Shown in pieces: positions 13,591 through 24,800 of a stretch of DNA of 64,000 nt. Numbering within the stretch: position 1 is the first letter of the stretch; every line of letters starts with the position of its first letter. The position numbers and the translations under genes are program-made. Location of the stretch: NCBI GenBank assembly GCA_026874595.1, contig CM049314.1, positions 955,318-1,019,317 on the forward strand, in the 5' to 3' direction. The DNA comes from Sipunculus nudus. Lineage: Eukaryota > Annelida > Sipuncula > Golfingiida > Sipunculidae. The notes beneath the pieces were generated by a model that made no database searches, had not been told where the DNA came from, and worked only from the letters and a program-made list of their open reading frames with translations.

Positions 13591-14126
13591 GCGATACAGA
13601 CTCCCTAAAGCAGGACGTATCTAGCTTCCGGTATGAAATGCTCAATCGTTTAGGACACATGGAAAGCTCACTGAAGTCAGCGGTCAACTATGTGAGTGCT
13701 AAGGTGGACTTAATTTCTGGTGGAGTGTTTGACGATTCAAGATCAAATGGAAACCGTTTGAGTCGGCCTTTCTCTAGCGTCGCAGACACCCGTCAGGGGG
13801 CACCATGGAGACGCCGTGATTCAGCAGATTTGCAGATCCGTCAAAACCAGGGAGTTAGTATGAATGACAAACAAGCACAAGACGCGCATGCGCAGCCAGA
13901 CGCGCCTTATATGGGTTTGATTTCACCAGACGACATACTTTATAAAGAACATCTTCCAAATCGAGGCTATTCTCCTGCAGACTTGGATAAGCTTATTGAC
14001 TTATTAAATGACCTTCCACAAGAAGCGGTGTCGAATATACCATTGGGTGTTCAGAAGGAAGCGACTGGAAATTTGAACCTTCAATTCATTCAAGATGAAG
14101 TTGTAAAGTCTTCAACGGACTGTTAA
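13591..14126 (+). CDS. TRPC-type cation channel, last coding exon
   Basis: After the acceptor TTTGTCCAG the exon completes a Gly codon begun in the exon at 8914-8980 and encodes about 178 residues to a TAA at 14124. The first residues, GDTDSLKQDVSSFRYEML, match the strongly conserved TRPC C-terminal motif (E.LKQDISSFR.E.L) that begins the C-terminal coiled coil. It continues with NRLGHMESSLKSAVNYVSAK, which looks helical. The rest is a polar, probably disordered tail with SRPF, a basic WRRR patch, and a predicted helix near LDKLIDLLNDLPQEAVSNI, then ends SSTDC. Thr at -2 vaguely resembles a class I PDZ ligand, but the terminal Cys is not typical. The open frame also runs upstream to 13560 in intron sequence, but motif and splice phase favour 13591 as the exon boundary. 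Only the C-terminus of the gene is in this window. Confidence 0.78.
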
Positions 14127-15800
14127 AGATTGATTGAGTTGGGGGTAAAATACAAACCAAATCAGGAACTAGAACGGGTACAACAATGAAGGTATGCCAG
14201 CGTGGTACAAACCAAATTATATCTATACGTTAATGTGTTAATTAACCAAGCACACAGGGTGCCTATTGTCATGCTTCTCCATGGTCATTTTTTGATTATT
14301 CTTGATGCATACACACTAACTTCTGTGGTTTTTTTTTTGCACACAGCATGCAAACCACTTATAACCAAGTCATATTCCACAAATATATATCAATATTATT
14401 CTGCGTACTCAATACACCGAAAATATTAAGGAATGGGCTTTAATGACAGCATATTGCTTGAAACAAAACTCGTATTATATTGAAAACTTTCATGAAATAT
14501 AAAATAGTTGACGTTTCTCGAAATGACGCATGTTGAAAACACGTATGTGAAAAAGTTTTTAAATGATTATACAGATCTCACTATTACTAAGCTTAATATT
14601 ATTATTATTAATAATAATAATAATAACAATAACAAATCATTCATTTGTGTGTGATTATAATCACCCGTGTTCCATACACATAAACAGCTGCAAACCAGTG
14701 GTTTAATGATGAAAAATCTATTCATTTGTACATGACAATATACCGCCTGTAATTTAATAACATAAGTAACCATGTATGAAGATCACAATATTATTCTGAT
14801 GTGATATTTTTCGAGTGATCTTGTTATCAAGAAAAAGCTAATAGACATAACAAACTTACAGAAAACTTAGATTTTCGTTCCTTCTCACACGTGTGCGGCT
14901 GTTCCGTTTTATGCCATTTCACCAGTTCTTAAAATTGTGACAGACATGAGTTCAACAAGAACACATTAAAGATTATATGATATTACATTATCGGAAACTA
15001 ATGTGCATGCTTATGATTCATATAAGTATGTTCTCACATTTTGACAATTTATATTTTAAATTTGTGTGTATAGCTATAACTGACCTTTTAATCTATGTAG
15101 TATTTTAATGTTTGCCACAACATCTGTGTCAAAAGGTAGTTATACATTTTCTTCTCAATATGCAAATAATCAATGTTACTATTTATCCAGGTATCTTGAA
15201 ATAACCTCTGATCACGTAACATCTATTAAGTATTTAACGCGTCTATGACACGATTTTTGCATATTCATGCATACATATTATAGGCGTATTATTATCAAAG
15301 ATGTAATATGAGTTATTGCATGACCATTTGATTGGTTATTACCAGTATATGTATTGATATTACTTATATCATATTTCACACAAATGCTCAGAACGATGCG
15401 AAATATATTGATTAAATGGGAAATTATATAACAAAATAGAATAATTTTGTTTGGAAGGAATAATTCTCAAAGATGTTATAAAACTAGACGGGTTCATTGA
15501 TACTTACAGAAGTATAAATATTTCATTAGTTAGGAGAAGTAGTCGATATTTATAACGAGCTTGAGTAAAATCAACAGAATAAATCACAGAATGGTACGTC
15601 AATAGCTCATCCTATTAACAAATGAAATAAGAGTTTTACAGTGTTTGTTGTATATAAAAAAGATATAATAAAACACTACGATTCCTGTACCGTCTTACAT
15701 TGGAAGATCAGCTGGTGTTTACTATGCTGCGCTGTTTCAGATATCTTTATATTTCATATGTTATATTTCCTTGTATCAATATTTATGAAATAAATTATAT
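14127..15800 (+). other. Probable TRPC 3' UTR and downstream AT-rich DNA
   Basis: AT-rich, without coding potential. It contains an ATT/AAT microsatellite at about 14594-14630. AATAAA hexamers at 15578-15583 and 15789-15794 are candidate polyadenylation signals. The true transcript end cannot be told from sequence alone. Confidence 0.4.
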
Positions 15801-17437
15801 TTCACCCAAGGCGTGGTTTGGTTATCGTTCTCGGAGTTCTGGGCATGCCTAGTTAGTCTGACATGTCTGTATGCCGCCAGACGGGGTGTCAGTGTGAGCG
15901 ACAATTAGAGCACTTGGCCCATTTTCACCGGACTAAATGTAATATGACAGGGCCGGGCTGAAGGGTGTCACCCTCAAACTAATAGGAGGGCCATCAATAT
16001 GTGGCTTCTATTATTGGATAATTTAGGATTTTAGCTTTTTAATCATGCGAAGAAAATATTTTTATCTGCAGAGAAAAAAAATTGACACAAGATGCTGTGA
16101 GAGGTGTGCCTTTTCCACAGTTTGCTCCAGGAGGTGCTGCCATCTTCAGACTGAAACAGAACTAGGCCCATAGTTCTCAAACAAGTCACATGAGGCGCCA
16201 CTTTCTCCGCATTTGTAAACAGAGTTCAGTTTGGTCTCTCAGGCCAATGTGCCGGAACTGTCAATATGTGGTCAGGTATGCATGTAATTCACCTTTATTT
16301 ACAATGATAATATATAGTGAAAATAATGCGTCAGTCTGACCTGTCCAAGCGACGGCATCGTGTGGGCGTGGGTGCTGTTGCTCTGCTGGAGCCTATAACT
16401 TCTTCCCTGGCCAGTGGGCTGGACGGTCTAAAGATAATGTTCTTGGCTGTTCAATGTTCAATGTTCCGTCCTGGGCTTAATTGTTATCTATAAAATTATA
16501 GTTTAAAGCTGTCTCACCTCTACCCTTTCAACACTTATCCTAAAATACTTGACAAAATTGATTTTAAAAACCAATATCTATCCACTTTTACGTTGCTCAG
16601 GGAGCTTGCTGCAGCGCGGCCGCCATCTTTCCCCTTCTTCGCTGCGCTTTAAATATTAATTAAAAACTCACTAGTTCATGACAGAACCAGCATTTCAAGT
16701 TTTATTAGGGCCTAGTGTTTTAGGCCTGTCTTTACTTTTGTCCCTTCCTGTTTTCAAAAGAAACGTCCTCACAGCAAACAAACCATCTCAGAGCTTAGGT
16801 TCTGTCCCTAGATTAGGAACATACATGGTCGGACTGGCCAGTGTTACTTAACTGTGCATGCAACAAAAATAATTCTGACTCAGTGTGATAAAATACCACT
16901 CGCTTCCACCAGGATTTTCAAATGAAAAATTTAAAGAAATCGTCACTCGGTGAATTGTCTGTCTAAATACCTTTCACATTTCATCCATTTATTTTGTGAT
17001 TTAGTGGACTAGCTCACAGATGTCAATGAATCAACGATAATGACCCTTGGACAAAAAACATGAGTTTTCTAACAAATGAATGGTAGCAATTGGATGGGTG
17101 TCAGTCGATATGGTATAGGCTCACGTAAAATCCCCTTGCGCCTAACAACGAACGCCGCCTGATGTCGGGTACTTGTGACTAAAGTTTGATCAACGTAAAC
17201 AGTATATTTTAGTTTAATTTCGTATGAGGACACATGGTGGCGCTAAGTGGTACCTTAAGGAGCACGTGAGAGCGCATTTGACGTGTTTTGTAATAAATGA
17301 CATGTAAAATTCTACACCACCAAATAAAATGGTATAGGCATATATAGCTATCATTATTTAAAAGTTAAGTTCGGCATCCAAAAAAACGTGGATGTGAGTG
17401 TTTTTTATAAGTCATTATATATTTACATTATATATAT
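15801..17437. other. Intergenic, nothing recognised
   Basis: Moderate-GC to AT-rich sequence between the TRPC 3' end and the TRIM-like element. I found no exon, RNA gene or repeat that I can support. Confidence 0.4.
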
Positions 17438-17494
17438 TGTTACGGAGTGACATAAAAGCGGACCGAACTGTCTCGCTAGTGAAGCTTGCTTTGC

Positions 17495-17548
17495 TAGCGA
17501 AGCGGTTGGTTCGCCGGACTTGTGCGCCACCGACCTGGGTTCGACTCC
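17495..17548 (+). promoter_or_regulatory. tRNA-like Pol III promoter inside LTR 1
   Basis: An A-box-like TAGCGAAGCGGT lies at 17495-17506 and a perfect B-box GGTTCGACTCC at 17538-17548, 43 bp apart start to start, as in a tRNA gene. GCGA...TCGC can form a D stem, and CTGGG-TTCGACT-CCCGG a T arm. The anticodon arm is not convincing, so this is tRNA-like and not a tRNA gene. Confidence 0.6.
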
Positions 17549-17728
17549 CGGATCGGGGGCTCGTCCGGGATGACGATAAAACTTTGTGGCCAAGGGAATA
17601 AGCTCACCAAAGTGTGACTCCTGGGGAAAATTAGTCTTGTTCTGATAGCAGAACGCTATTAAGAGGGGGTGAGTTACGGGGTGACATAAAATCGGACCGA
17701 ACTGTCTCGCTAGTGAAGCTTGCTTTTC

Positions 17729-17782
17729 TAGCGAAGCTGTTGGGACGCCGGACTTGTACGCCAACGACCTGGGTTCGAAACC
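17729..17782 (+). promoter_or_regulatory. tRNA-like Pol III promoter inside LTR 2
   Basis: Same arrangement as in LTR 1: TAGCGAAGCTGT at 17729-17740 and GGTTCGAAACC at 17772-17782, again 43 bp apart. The B box has changed but still fits GGTTCRANNCC. In LTR 3 the B box is damaged by a deletion (GGGTTCGGGATCGG near 18049). Confidence 0.55.
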
Positions 17783-18094
17783 GGGATCGGCCCAGCATTT
17801 TCCCCTGAGCAATTTGTCTTAGCAACAAAATGGGGGCTCGTCTAACGTGACGGTTAACTTTGTGGCCCAGGGAATTAAGCCCACCAAAGTATGACTCCAC
17901 GGATAATTAGTCTTGTTCTGATAGCAGAGCGCTCTTAAGAGGGGGTGTGTTACGGGGTGACATAAAAGCGGACCGAACTGTCTCGCTAGTGAAGCTTGCT
18001 TTTCTAGCGAAGCGGTTGGGACGCCGGACTTGTGCGCCACCGACCTGGGTTCGGGATCGGCCCAGGATTTTCCCCCTGAGCAATTTGTCTTCGT

Positions 18095-18097
<3 letters not shown>

Positions 18098-18147
<50 letters not shown>
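18098..18147. repeat. (AT)n microsatellite
   Basis: About 25 uninterrupted AT dinucleotides directly after the TRIM-like element. Similar AT sequence precedes the element at 17432, so the element probably inserted into an AT tract. Confidence 0.95.
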
Positions 18148-18149
<2 letters not shown>

Positions 18150-18220
18150 GATAGGATATGTGTGTGTAGAACGAATCCAATAGTGTTCTATTAGCGGAGT
18201 GCTAAGAGCTGGTACATAAT

Positions 18221-18363
18221 GATTATTTTCGAAAATGTTCAGTTACACATTAACATGTGTTTTTATGCATTTGCAATCTTCAGATGAAGATCTAAAGAAA
18301 TGCAAATGCATGAATGCATGAAAACACGTGTTAATGTGTAACTGAACATTTTCGTAAATAATC
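18221..18363. repeat. Foldback (inverted repeat), about 143 bp
   Basis: The left arm begins GATTATTTTCGAAAATGTTC and continues through GTTACACATTAACATGTG. The right arm is its near-perfect reverse complement and ends GAACATTTTCGTAAATAATC at 18363. The arms are about 60-65 bp with a short loop near AGATGAAGATC. It is flanked on both sides by AT microsatellites. It may be a small MITE-like foldback; no ORF. Confidence 0.8.
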
Positions 18364-18368
18364 ACTGT

Positions 18369-18369
18369 G

Positions 18370-18445
<76 letters not shown>

Positions 18446-18446
18446 T
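18369..18446. repeat. (AT)n microsatellite
   Basis: Long TA/AT run with one A-rich interruption at 18421. Confidence 0.95.
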
Positions 18447-18769
18447 TCTGCATTATGTTTTATATTTGAAGTTTGATCATGTAAACTGGGAGAGAGCCTT
18501 AAAAATATATATTCCTTGTAAATAAGTTAGTATTGCCATAATAAACAGCCACATACATCAGGAGGCAACATTTGTTACTAACTGTAATCGATTAGTGAAA
18601 ACACCTTATTTCCTACAGGTAAGCTTTCACTTAAATTCAACCTGACAAATCAATAGTAATGTCTGTATTCATATTAACAACAACTATGATGTGCGAGAAA
18701 AGTCTTGTCATAACTCAACATATTTCTCTTAAATTCTCTTGTATGTATGTTATATTTCTGACCGCATGA

Positions 18770-20490
18770 ATACAAGCATGTCTCGCACTTGGCCACAGCC
18801 AACGTGTACAATGCAAATAAGTTCCAAACAACGCAAAACATCAAATACGTTACAAATCAGTATTGATGAACTTGTTAACCAGAACGTTGATGAATTGTCT
18901 CACCTAGGCCTCATAATTGATTCATATCTCATATGGAAATCTCACACTTCTGAAGTTTTTAAAAAGTTATGTTGCAAAATAACCGAAGCGTTTACCGAAG
19001 CTGATGATATACATGAACAACCTACTTTCACTGATTCTCAGTTTGTTTTCCAACCCTCAAATGAGCCAACAGGAAGTTGCTATACATCTTGCCGAACTGA
19101 CAAACAAAGCTGGACTTGATGCCCTGAATATTATGCCAGAGTTATTGCTCGGAGAGGCTGCGGACGGTCTAGCGCCATCGCTGGTACATATTTTGAATCT
19201 ATAGCTTAATACAGGAACTGTTCCTCCAGATTGGAAATGTGCGAGAGTCTTTCCCATTTTCAAGGGTAAAATGAAATCTTCTAAACCAAACATCTATCGG
19301 CCGATTTCCATTACATGCCATGTCATAAAAATTTTGGAGAAGCACATAAAACGTCCTTTCCTCAAGTACCTAAACGATAAGCGCTTGATATCCCCCGAAC
19401 AAAAAAAAAAAAACCTCCACCCAAACCTCATTGCATAGACTGGTTGATAATTTGCTAATAGCTTTTAATAGCAGACGCGTGAACTCCATATGTTTTCTTG
19501 ACCTAAAAGGGGTTTTGATTCCTTAAGTCACGATATATTGGTGAATGAATTAAAACAACATGGCGTAAGTGGAAATTTGCATATAGCTGGTTTTATAATT
19601 ATTTATATAGCCGAGAGCAGCTCGTCCGATTCGATAACCATACAACAGTTAATATGGGGTACCACAATGCACTGTACTTGGACCGATTCTGTTTTTATTA
19701 TACCTTAACAATATGCCCGCTAATATAACAGTCGCAAAATGTTCAATTTAAGTTGGTGACATCTCTCTCTACGCCGACGGTTTCAGTCGCGATTCAGCAC
19801 AACATAAGCTGCAGAGTGCGGTAGACCAAGTACCCGGATGGCTCTATAAAAACAAACTAGTTGCTAACCCCAAAAATTCAGGTACAATGCTAATAAGTTG
19901 AACATGTTATCCCGTACGTTGATGAATTCTCTCACCTTGGCCTTATATTTGGTTCATATCTCACAAGAAATCTCTCACTTCTGCAGCTTTTAAAAAAGTT
20001 ATGTTGCAAAATAGGGCTATTACACAGACTTTACAAGTTCTACTCACAATATATCATGCGTTCGTCAAGCCAGCAATAAACTATGGCTTAACTATATGGG
20101 GCAGCTGTACAAGCACTTTCCGTGCCGCTATTCAGCGTATTTAGTGTCGAGCGGCAAGGACTATAACAAGAAATTATGATCCGTCACAAAGTAGTCTGGA
20201 ATTAATCAATGAGTTTGTGTTAATGACAGTGATATTGTGACTGATAAATGCATTAATGGTCTAGCCCCTTAGTATCTGTGTGATAAGTTCGCTGTGGCTA
20301 AAGACATTCACCATTATTCCAAGCGCTCAACCCATTACTATAACTGCATCCTTCCCAAACCACGCATCGAATCCTTTATATTAAGGCTGCTTTCATTCTA
20401 TGGAATGCCCTTCCCCTCGACATCAAGTGCGCCCAAAATTGCAGCGTTTCAAAATAATACCAAGGTCATACTTTTCCAGTCTTGCTGAGG
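18770..20490 (+). pseudogene. Decayed, rearranged non-LTR retrotransposon (LINE) reverse transcriptase
   Basis: Fragments of a LINE RT are readable across frames, broken by stops and frameshifts. Around 19080-19205 the N-terminal palm reads NKAGLDALNIMPELLL. At about 19208-19390 comes TGTVPPDWKCARVFPIFKG and YRPISITCHVIKILEKHI. GVPQCTVLGPILFLLYLN at 19656 corresponds to the GVPQGS.LGPLLF motif. LYADG near 19768 is the catalytic YADD box with its second Asp changed to Gly. Later segments read FVKPAINYGLTIWGS (about 20055-20100) and RIQCRAARTITRNYDPS (about 20136-20190), and the typical C-terminal end FQNNTKVILFQSC stops at 20487. An extra copy of the C-terminal-type segment (VDELSHLGLIIDSYL, about 18880-18985) precedes the N-terminal motifs and repeats the one near 19918-20030, so the copy is rearranged as well as dead. 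I cannot fix the clade. Confidence 0.75.
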
Positions 20491-21141
20491 TATCTTAGCT
20501 TCTTGTACCGTATCTAGCATAGTCGTTTCTGCCTGTTGCATTTTATCCCTATTAGTACCGAAAAGTTCATGATAACCTATTGATTTAAAATTATAATCTG
20601 TCATTTTATATTAGTTTTGCAGTCTTAGCATGTTATTTACATTTGCATTGTAATTGTTTTGTTGCGTAGACCACCCTTTTGTGCCCTTAAACAAAGACTC
20701 TGGGATCCATTACTTCAAGAGAGTAGAACCATCATGTTAGTCACTTCACAAATCAGCAATAGTATTTTCTTCAGACAACAGATGGCGCCACTTATCTAGG
20801 GCGATCGCATGTTGGGGCAACATACGTGGTATTGTAGGTGTATAACGTATAAGTGTAAAATGTTTTCATGCCATAAAAATTAGGGCGAACTAATATATCT
20901 TAACAGTTTCCATTATATATAACAGCGTCAAAACATTACATAAGAGTACTACATTTACTTAATAAAAAATGAATTCGTAATTAGTTTAAATCAGTCCAAA
21001 ACACTTAATTACATAAGAATAGAATTACTTGATTACCTGATGTTATTATACTCTGATATGAAAAAATATATAAACCACAAACCATTACCAGCGTTTATGT
21101 TTCGCAAGGGTGCAAAACCTGTATCATGTGATTTGCCCTCG
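20491..21141. other. Intergenic, nothing recognised
   Basis: AT-rich sequence between the LINE remnant and the carboxypeptidase terminal exon. No supported feature. Confidence 0.4.
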
Positions 21142-21443
21142 TTACAGTCTTTTTTGTTTCTCTTTCATCTTCTTCTTCTTCTTCTTCTTCTTCTTCTTTT
21201 TCTTCTTCTTTCCTCTCTTTGGGGGCGGGGAGGGTGTTGTAGTGATCGGTTGGATTTCCGTAGCATTGTATTGGCGATGAGCCAGCACCTTTAATCCAGA
21301 GAACAGCTCCTCTCCGCACGGTACGATCTTTCTCCTTGGTTGTAGGAATCCTCTCTGTCCTGTATCCCGGAGCTCCACCCCGAACGAGTACTTGATCCCG
21401 GCAGCTCCGTACATCCAGTCTGCAGCGCCCCCTGAGTAGTCGT
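21142..21443 (-). CDS. M14 zinc carboxypeptidase, terminal exon with polylysine tail (alternative or orphan)
   Basis: On the minus strand a good acceptor (TACAGTTTTTCAG) precedes the exon at 21443. It starts in phase 1 and reads (Y)DYSGGAADWMYGAAGIKYSF, GVELRDTGQRGFLQP, RRKIVPCGEELFSGLKVLAH. This is the C-terminal part of an M14A carboxypeptidase domain. The Glu of VELRD is the catalytic glutamate (Glu270 in bovine CPA), and SGG.ADW includes the specificity-pocket positions (Ala at the 255 equivalent). After the domain comes a Thr/Pro linker (ITTTPSPPPKRG), 14 consecutive Lys, and MKEKQKRL with a stop at 21142. The Lys run is encoded by an AAG microsatellite. The exon is parallel in phase, start and content to 30792-31120. 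No matching upstream exons lie between the two, so it may be an alternative last exon of that gene or a remnant of a tandem duplicate. No stop or frameshift interrupts the domain. Confidence 0.7.
21168..21210. repeat. (TTC)n microsatellite coding for polylysine
   Basis: A TTC/CTT trinucleotide run with one T-rich interruption. On the minus strand it is (AAG)n in the reading frame of the carboxypeptidase exon and gives the polylysine tail. Confidence 0.9.
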
Positions 21444-21860
21444 CTGAAAAACTGTACTCTTATCAACCATGATACGTCACAAAAGGGAAAGGCTCTTTGT
21501 AAGAGCAATAAACCGCACTAAACCATATAAAATAGTAATAGTATATAGCACTTATAGCGCCAAGTCTCAATAAGCACACTCACAGCGCATATACAAACAC
21601 CAACACACACGCACTTACACATACATGCATACAACCCAGGAGCGGATCCAGAAGCGGGGCCCTCCCCTTTTCAGTCTCCGGAGCCGCTCTTTAAGGATTC
21701 AAGCCTCTATCTTAGCCCTATCCATGACCCTCCCCTGCAACACCTCCAAAACCAATCTTCATCACTTCACCCTCCTTCCTTCAGTCACTGTCTCTGAATC
21801 GATTATTTGTCTGATGGGATTTAAATTTGTAAACAATTGATCTTTTTTATTTAAACTAAG
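21444..21860. other. Non-coding, nothing recognised
   Basis: AC-rich sequence with short CA-type simple repeats around 21580-21630. No coding evidence. Confidence 0.4.
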
Positions 21861-24800
21861 CAGGGACCCGGGATAGAAAGGTACCTTAGAAAACCAATAC
21901 TGGATGCTTGATAATTCTAGATGATAACTTATTGAAGGCAGGGACCCAGGATATAAAGGTTCTTTAGAAAACCAACACTAAATGCTTGATAATTCTAGAT
22001 GATAACTTATTGGAGGCAGGGACCCGGGATATATAGGTTCTTTAGAAACCAACACTAAATGCTTGATAATTCTAGATGATAACTTATTGAAGGCAGGGAC
22101 CCAGGATATAAAGGTTCTTTAGAAACCAACACTAAATGCTTGATAATTCTAGATGATAACTTATTGGAGGCAGGGACCCGGGATATAAAGGTTCTTCAGA
22201 AACCAACACTAAATGCTTGATAATTCTAGATGATAACTTATTGAAGGCAGGGACCCGGGATATAAAGGTTCTTTAGAAACCAACACTAAATGCTTGATAA
22301 TTCTAGATGATAACTTATTGAAGGCAGGGACCCGGGATATAAAGGTTCTTTAGAAACCAACACTAAATGCTTGATAATTCTAGATGATAACTTATTGAAG
22401 GCAGGGACCCGGGATAGAAAGGTTCTTTAGAAACCAACACTAAATGCTTGATATTTCTAGAAGGTAACTTATAGGAGACAGAGACCCGGTGTATAAAGGA
22501 TCTTTAGAAAACAAATACTGAATGCTTGATAATTCTAGATAATAACTTATAGGAGGCAGGGACCCTGGATAGAAAGGTTCTTTAGAAAACCAATACTGGA
22601 TGCTTGATATTTCTAGATGGTAACTTATTGGAGACAGGTATTCAGGATATAAAGGTTCTTTAGAAACCAACACTAAATGCTTGATAATTCTAGATGATAA
22701 CTTATTGAAGGCAGGGACCCGGGATATAAAGGTTCTTTAGAAACCAACACTAAATGCTTGATAATTCTAGATGATAACTTATTGAAGGCAGGGACCCGGG
22801 ATATAAAGGTTCTTTAGAAACCAACACTAAATGCTTGATAATTCTAGATGATAACTTATTGAAGGCAGGGACCCGGGATATAAAGGTTCTTTAGAAACCA
22901 ACACTAAATGCTTGATAATTCTAGATGATAACTTATTGAAGGCAGGGACCCGGGATATAAAGGTTCTTTAGAAACCAACACTAAATGCTTGATAATTCTA
23001 GATGATAACTTATTGAAGGCAGGGACCCAGGATATAAAGGTTCTTTAGAAACCAACACTAAATGCTTGATAATTCTAGATGATAACTTATTGAAGGCAGG
23101 GACCCGGGATATAAAGGTTCTTTAGAAACCAACACTAAATGCTTGATAATTCTAGATGATAACTTATTGAAGGCAGGGACCCGGGATATAAAGGTTCTTT
23201 AGAAACCAACACTAAATGCTTGATAATTCTAGATGATAACTTATTGAAGCCAGGGACCCGGGATAATAAGGTTCTTTAGAAACCAACACTAAATGCTTGA
23301 TAATTCTAGATGATAACTTATTGAAGGCAGGGACCCGGGATATAAAGGTTCTTTAGAAACCAACACTAAATGCTTGATAATTCTAGATGAAAACTTATTG
23401 AAGGCAGGGACCCGGGATATAAAGGTTCTTTAGAAACCAACACTAAATGCTTGATGATTCTAGATGATAACTTATTGAAGGCAGGGACCCGGGATATAAA
23501 GGTTCTTTAGAAACCAACACTAAATGCTTGATAATTCTAGATGATAACTTATTGAAGGCAAGGACCCGGGATATAAAGGTTCTTTAGAAACCAACACTAA
23601 ATGCTTGATAATTCTAGATGATAAATTATTGAAGGCAGGGACCCGGGATATAAAGGTTCTTTAGAAACCAACACTAAATGCTTGATAATTCTAGATGATA
23701 ACTTATTGAAGGCAGGGACCCGGGATATAAAGGTTCTTTAGAAACCAACACTAAATGCTTGATAATTCTAGATGATAACTTATTGAAGGCAAGGACCCAA
23801 GATATAAAGGTTCTTTAGAAACCAACACTAAATGCTTGATAATTCTAGATGATAACTTATTGAAGGCAGGGACCCGGGATATAAAGGTTCTTTAGAAACC
23901 AACACTAAATGCTTGATAATTCTAGATGATAACTTATTGAAAGCAGGGACCCGGGATATAAAGGTTCTTTAGAAACCAACACTAAATGCTTGATAATTCT
24001 AGATGATAACTTATGGAAGGCAGGGACCCGGGATATAAAGGTTCTTTAGAAACCAACACTAAATGCTTGATAATTCTAGATGATAACTTATTGAAGGCAG
24101 GGACCCATGATATAAAGGTTCTTTAGAAACCAACACTAAATGCTTGATAATTCAAGATGATAACTTATGGAAGGCAGGGACCCGGGATATAAAGGTTCTT
24201 TAGAAACCAACACTAAATGCTTGATAATTCTAGATGATAACTTATTGAAGGCAGGGACCCGGGATATAAAGGTTCTTTAGAAACCAACACTAAATGCTTG
24301 ATAATTCTAGATGATAACTTATTGAAGGCAGGGACCCGGGATATAAAGGTTCTTTAGAAACCAACACTAAATGCTTGATAATTCTAGATGATAACTTATT
24401 GAAGGCAGGGACCCGGGATATAAAGGTTCTTTAGAAACCAACACTAAATGCTTGATAATTCTAGATGATAACTTATTTAAGGCAGGGACCCGGGATATAA
24501 AGGTTCTTTAGAAACCAACACTAAATGCTTGATAATTCTAGATGATAACTTATTGAAGGCAGGGACCCGGGATATAAAGGTTCTTTAGAAACCAACACTA
24601 AATTCTTGATAATTCTAGATGATAACTTATTCAAGGCAGGGACCCGGGATATAAAGGTTCTTTAGAAACCAACACTAAATGCTTGATAATTCTAGATGAT
24701 AACTTATTGAAGGCAGGGACCCAGGATATAAAGGTTCTTTAGAAACCAACACTAAATGCTTGATAATTCTAGATGATAACTTATTGAAGGCAGGGACCCA

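Larger units (their letters stand above)
17438..18098 (+). mobile_element. Tandem TRIM-like LTR retroelement (LTR-int-LTR-int-LTR)
   Basis: Three copies of a 117-156 bp repeat start at 17438, 17672 and 17948, separated by two internal segments of about 117-120 bp. The outer ends are TGTTACGG (17438) and CGTAACA (18092-18098), which are inverted and carry the TG...CA of LTRs. Immediately inside the second LTR is AAA then TGGGGGCTCGTC (17831). In the first unit the same site reads GGGGGCTCGTCCGGGAT (17555-17571), complementary to the 3' end of tRNA-Pro, a known retroelement primer site. Each internal segment ends in the purine tract AAGAGGGGGTG (17661-17671 and 17937-17947) that abuts the next LTR. 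This gives LTR, PBS, short non-coding interior, PPT, LTR, as in terminal-repeat retrotransposons in miniature. LTR1 has lost its 3' end and LTR2 starts AGTTACGG. There are no ORFs, so it would depend on an autonomous partner. It sits inside AT microsatellite sequence. Confidence 0.65.

Noticed and set aside
17423-18040. Minus-strand open frames repeated three times (PGFEPRSLAYKSG-like)
   Set aside because: Antisense readings of the tRNA-like LTR units.
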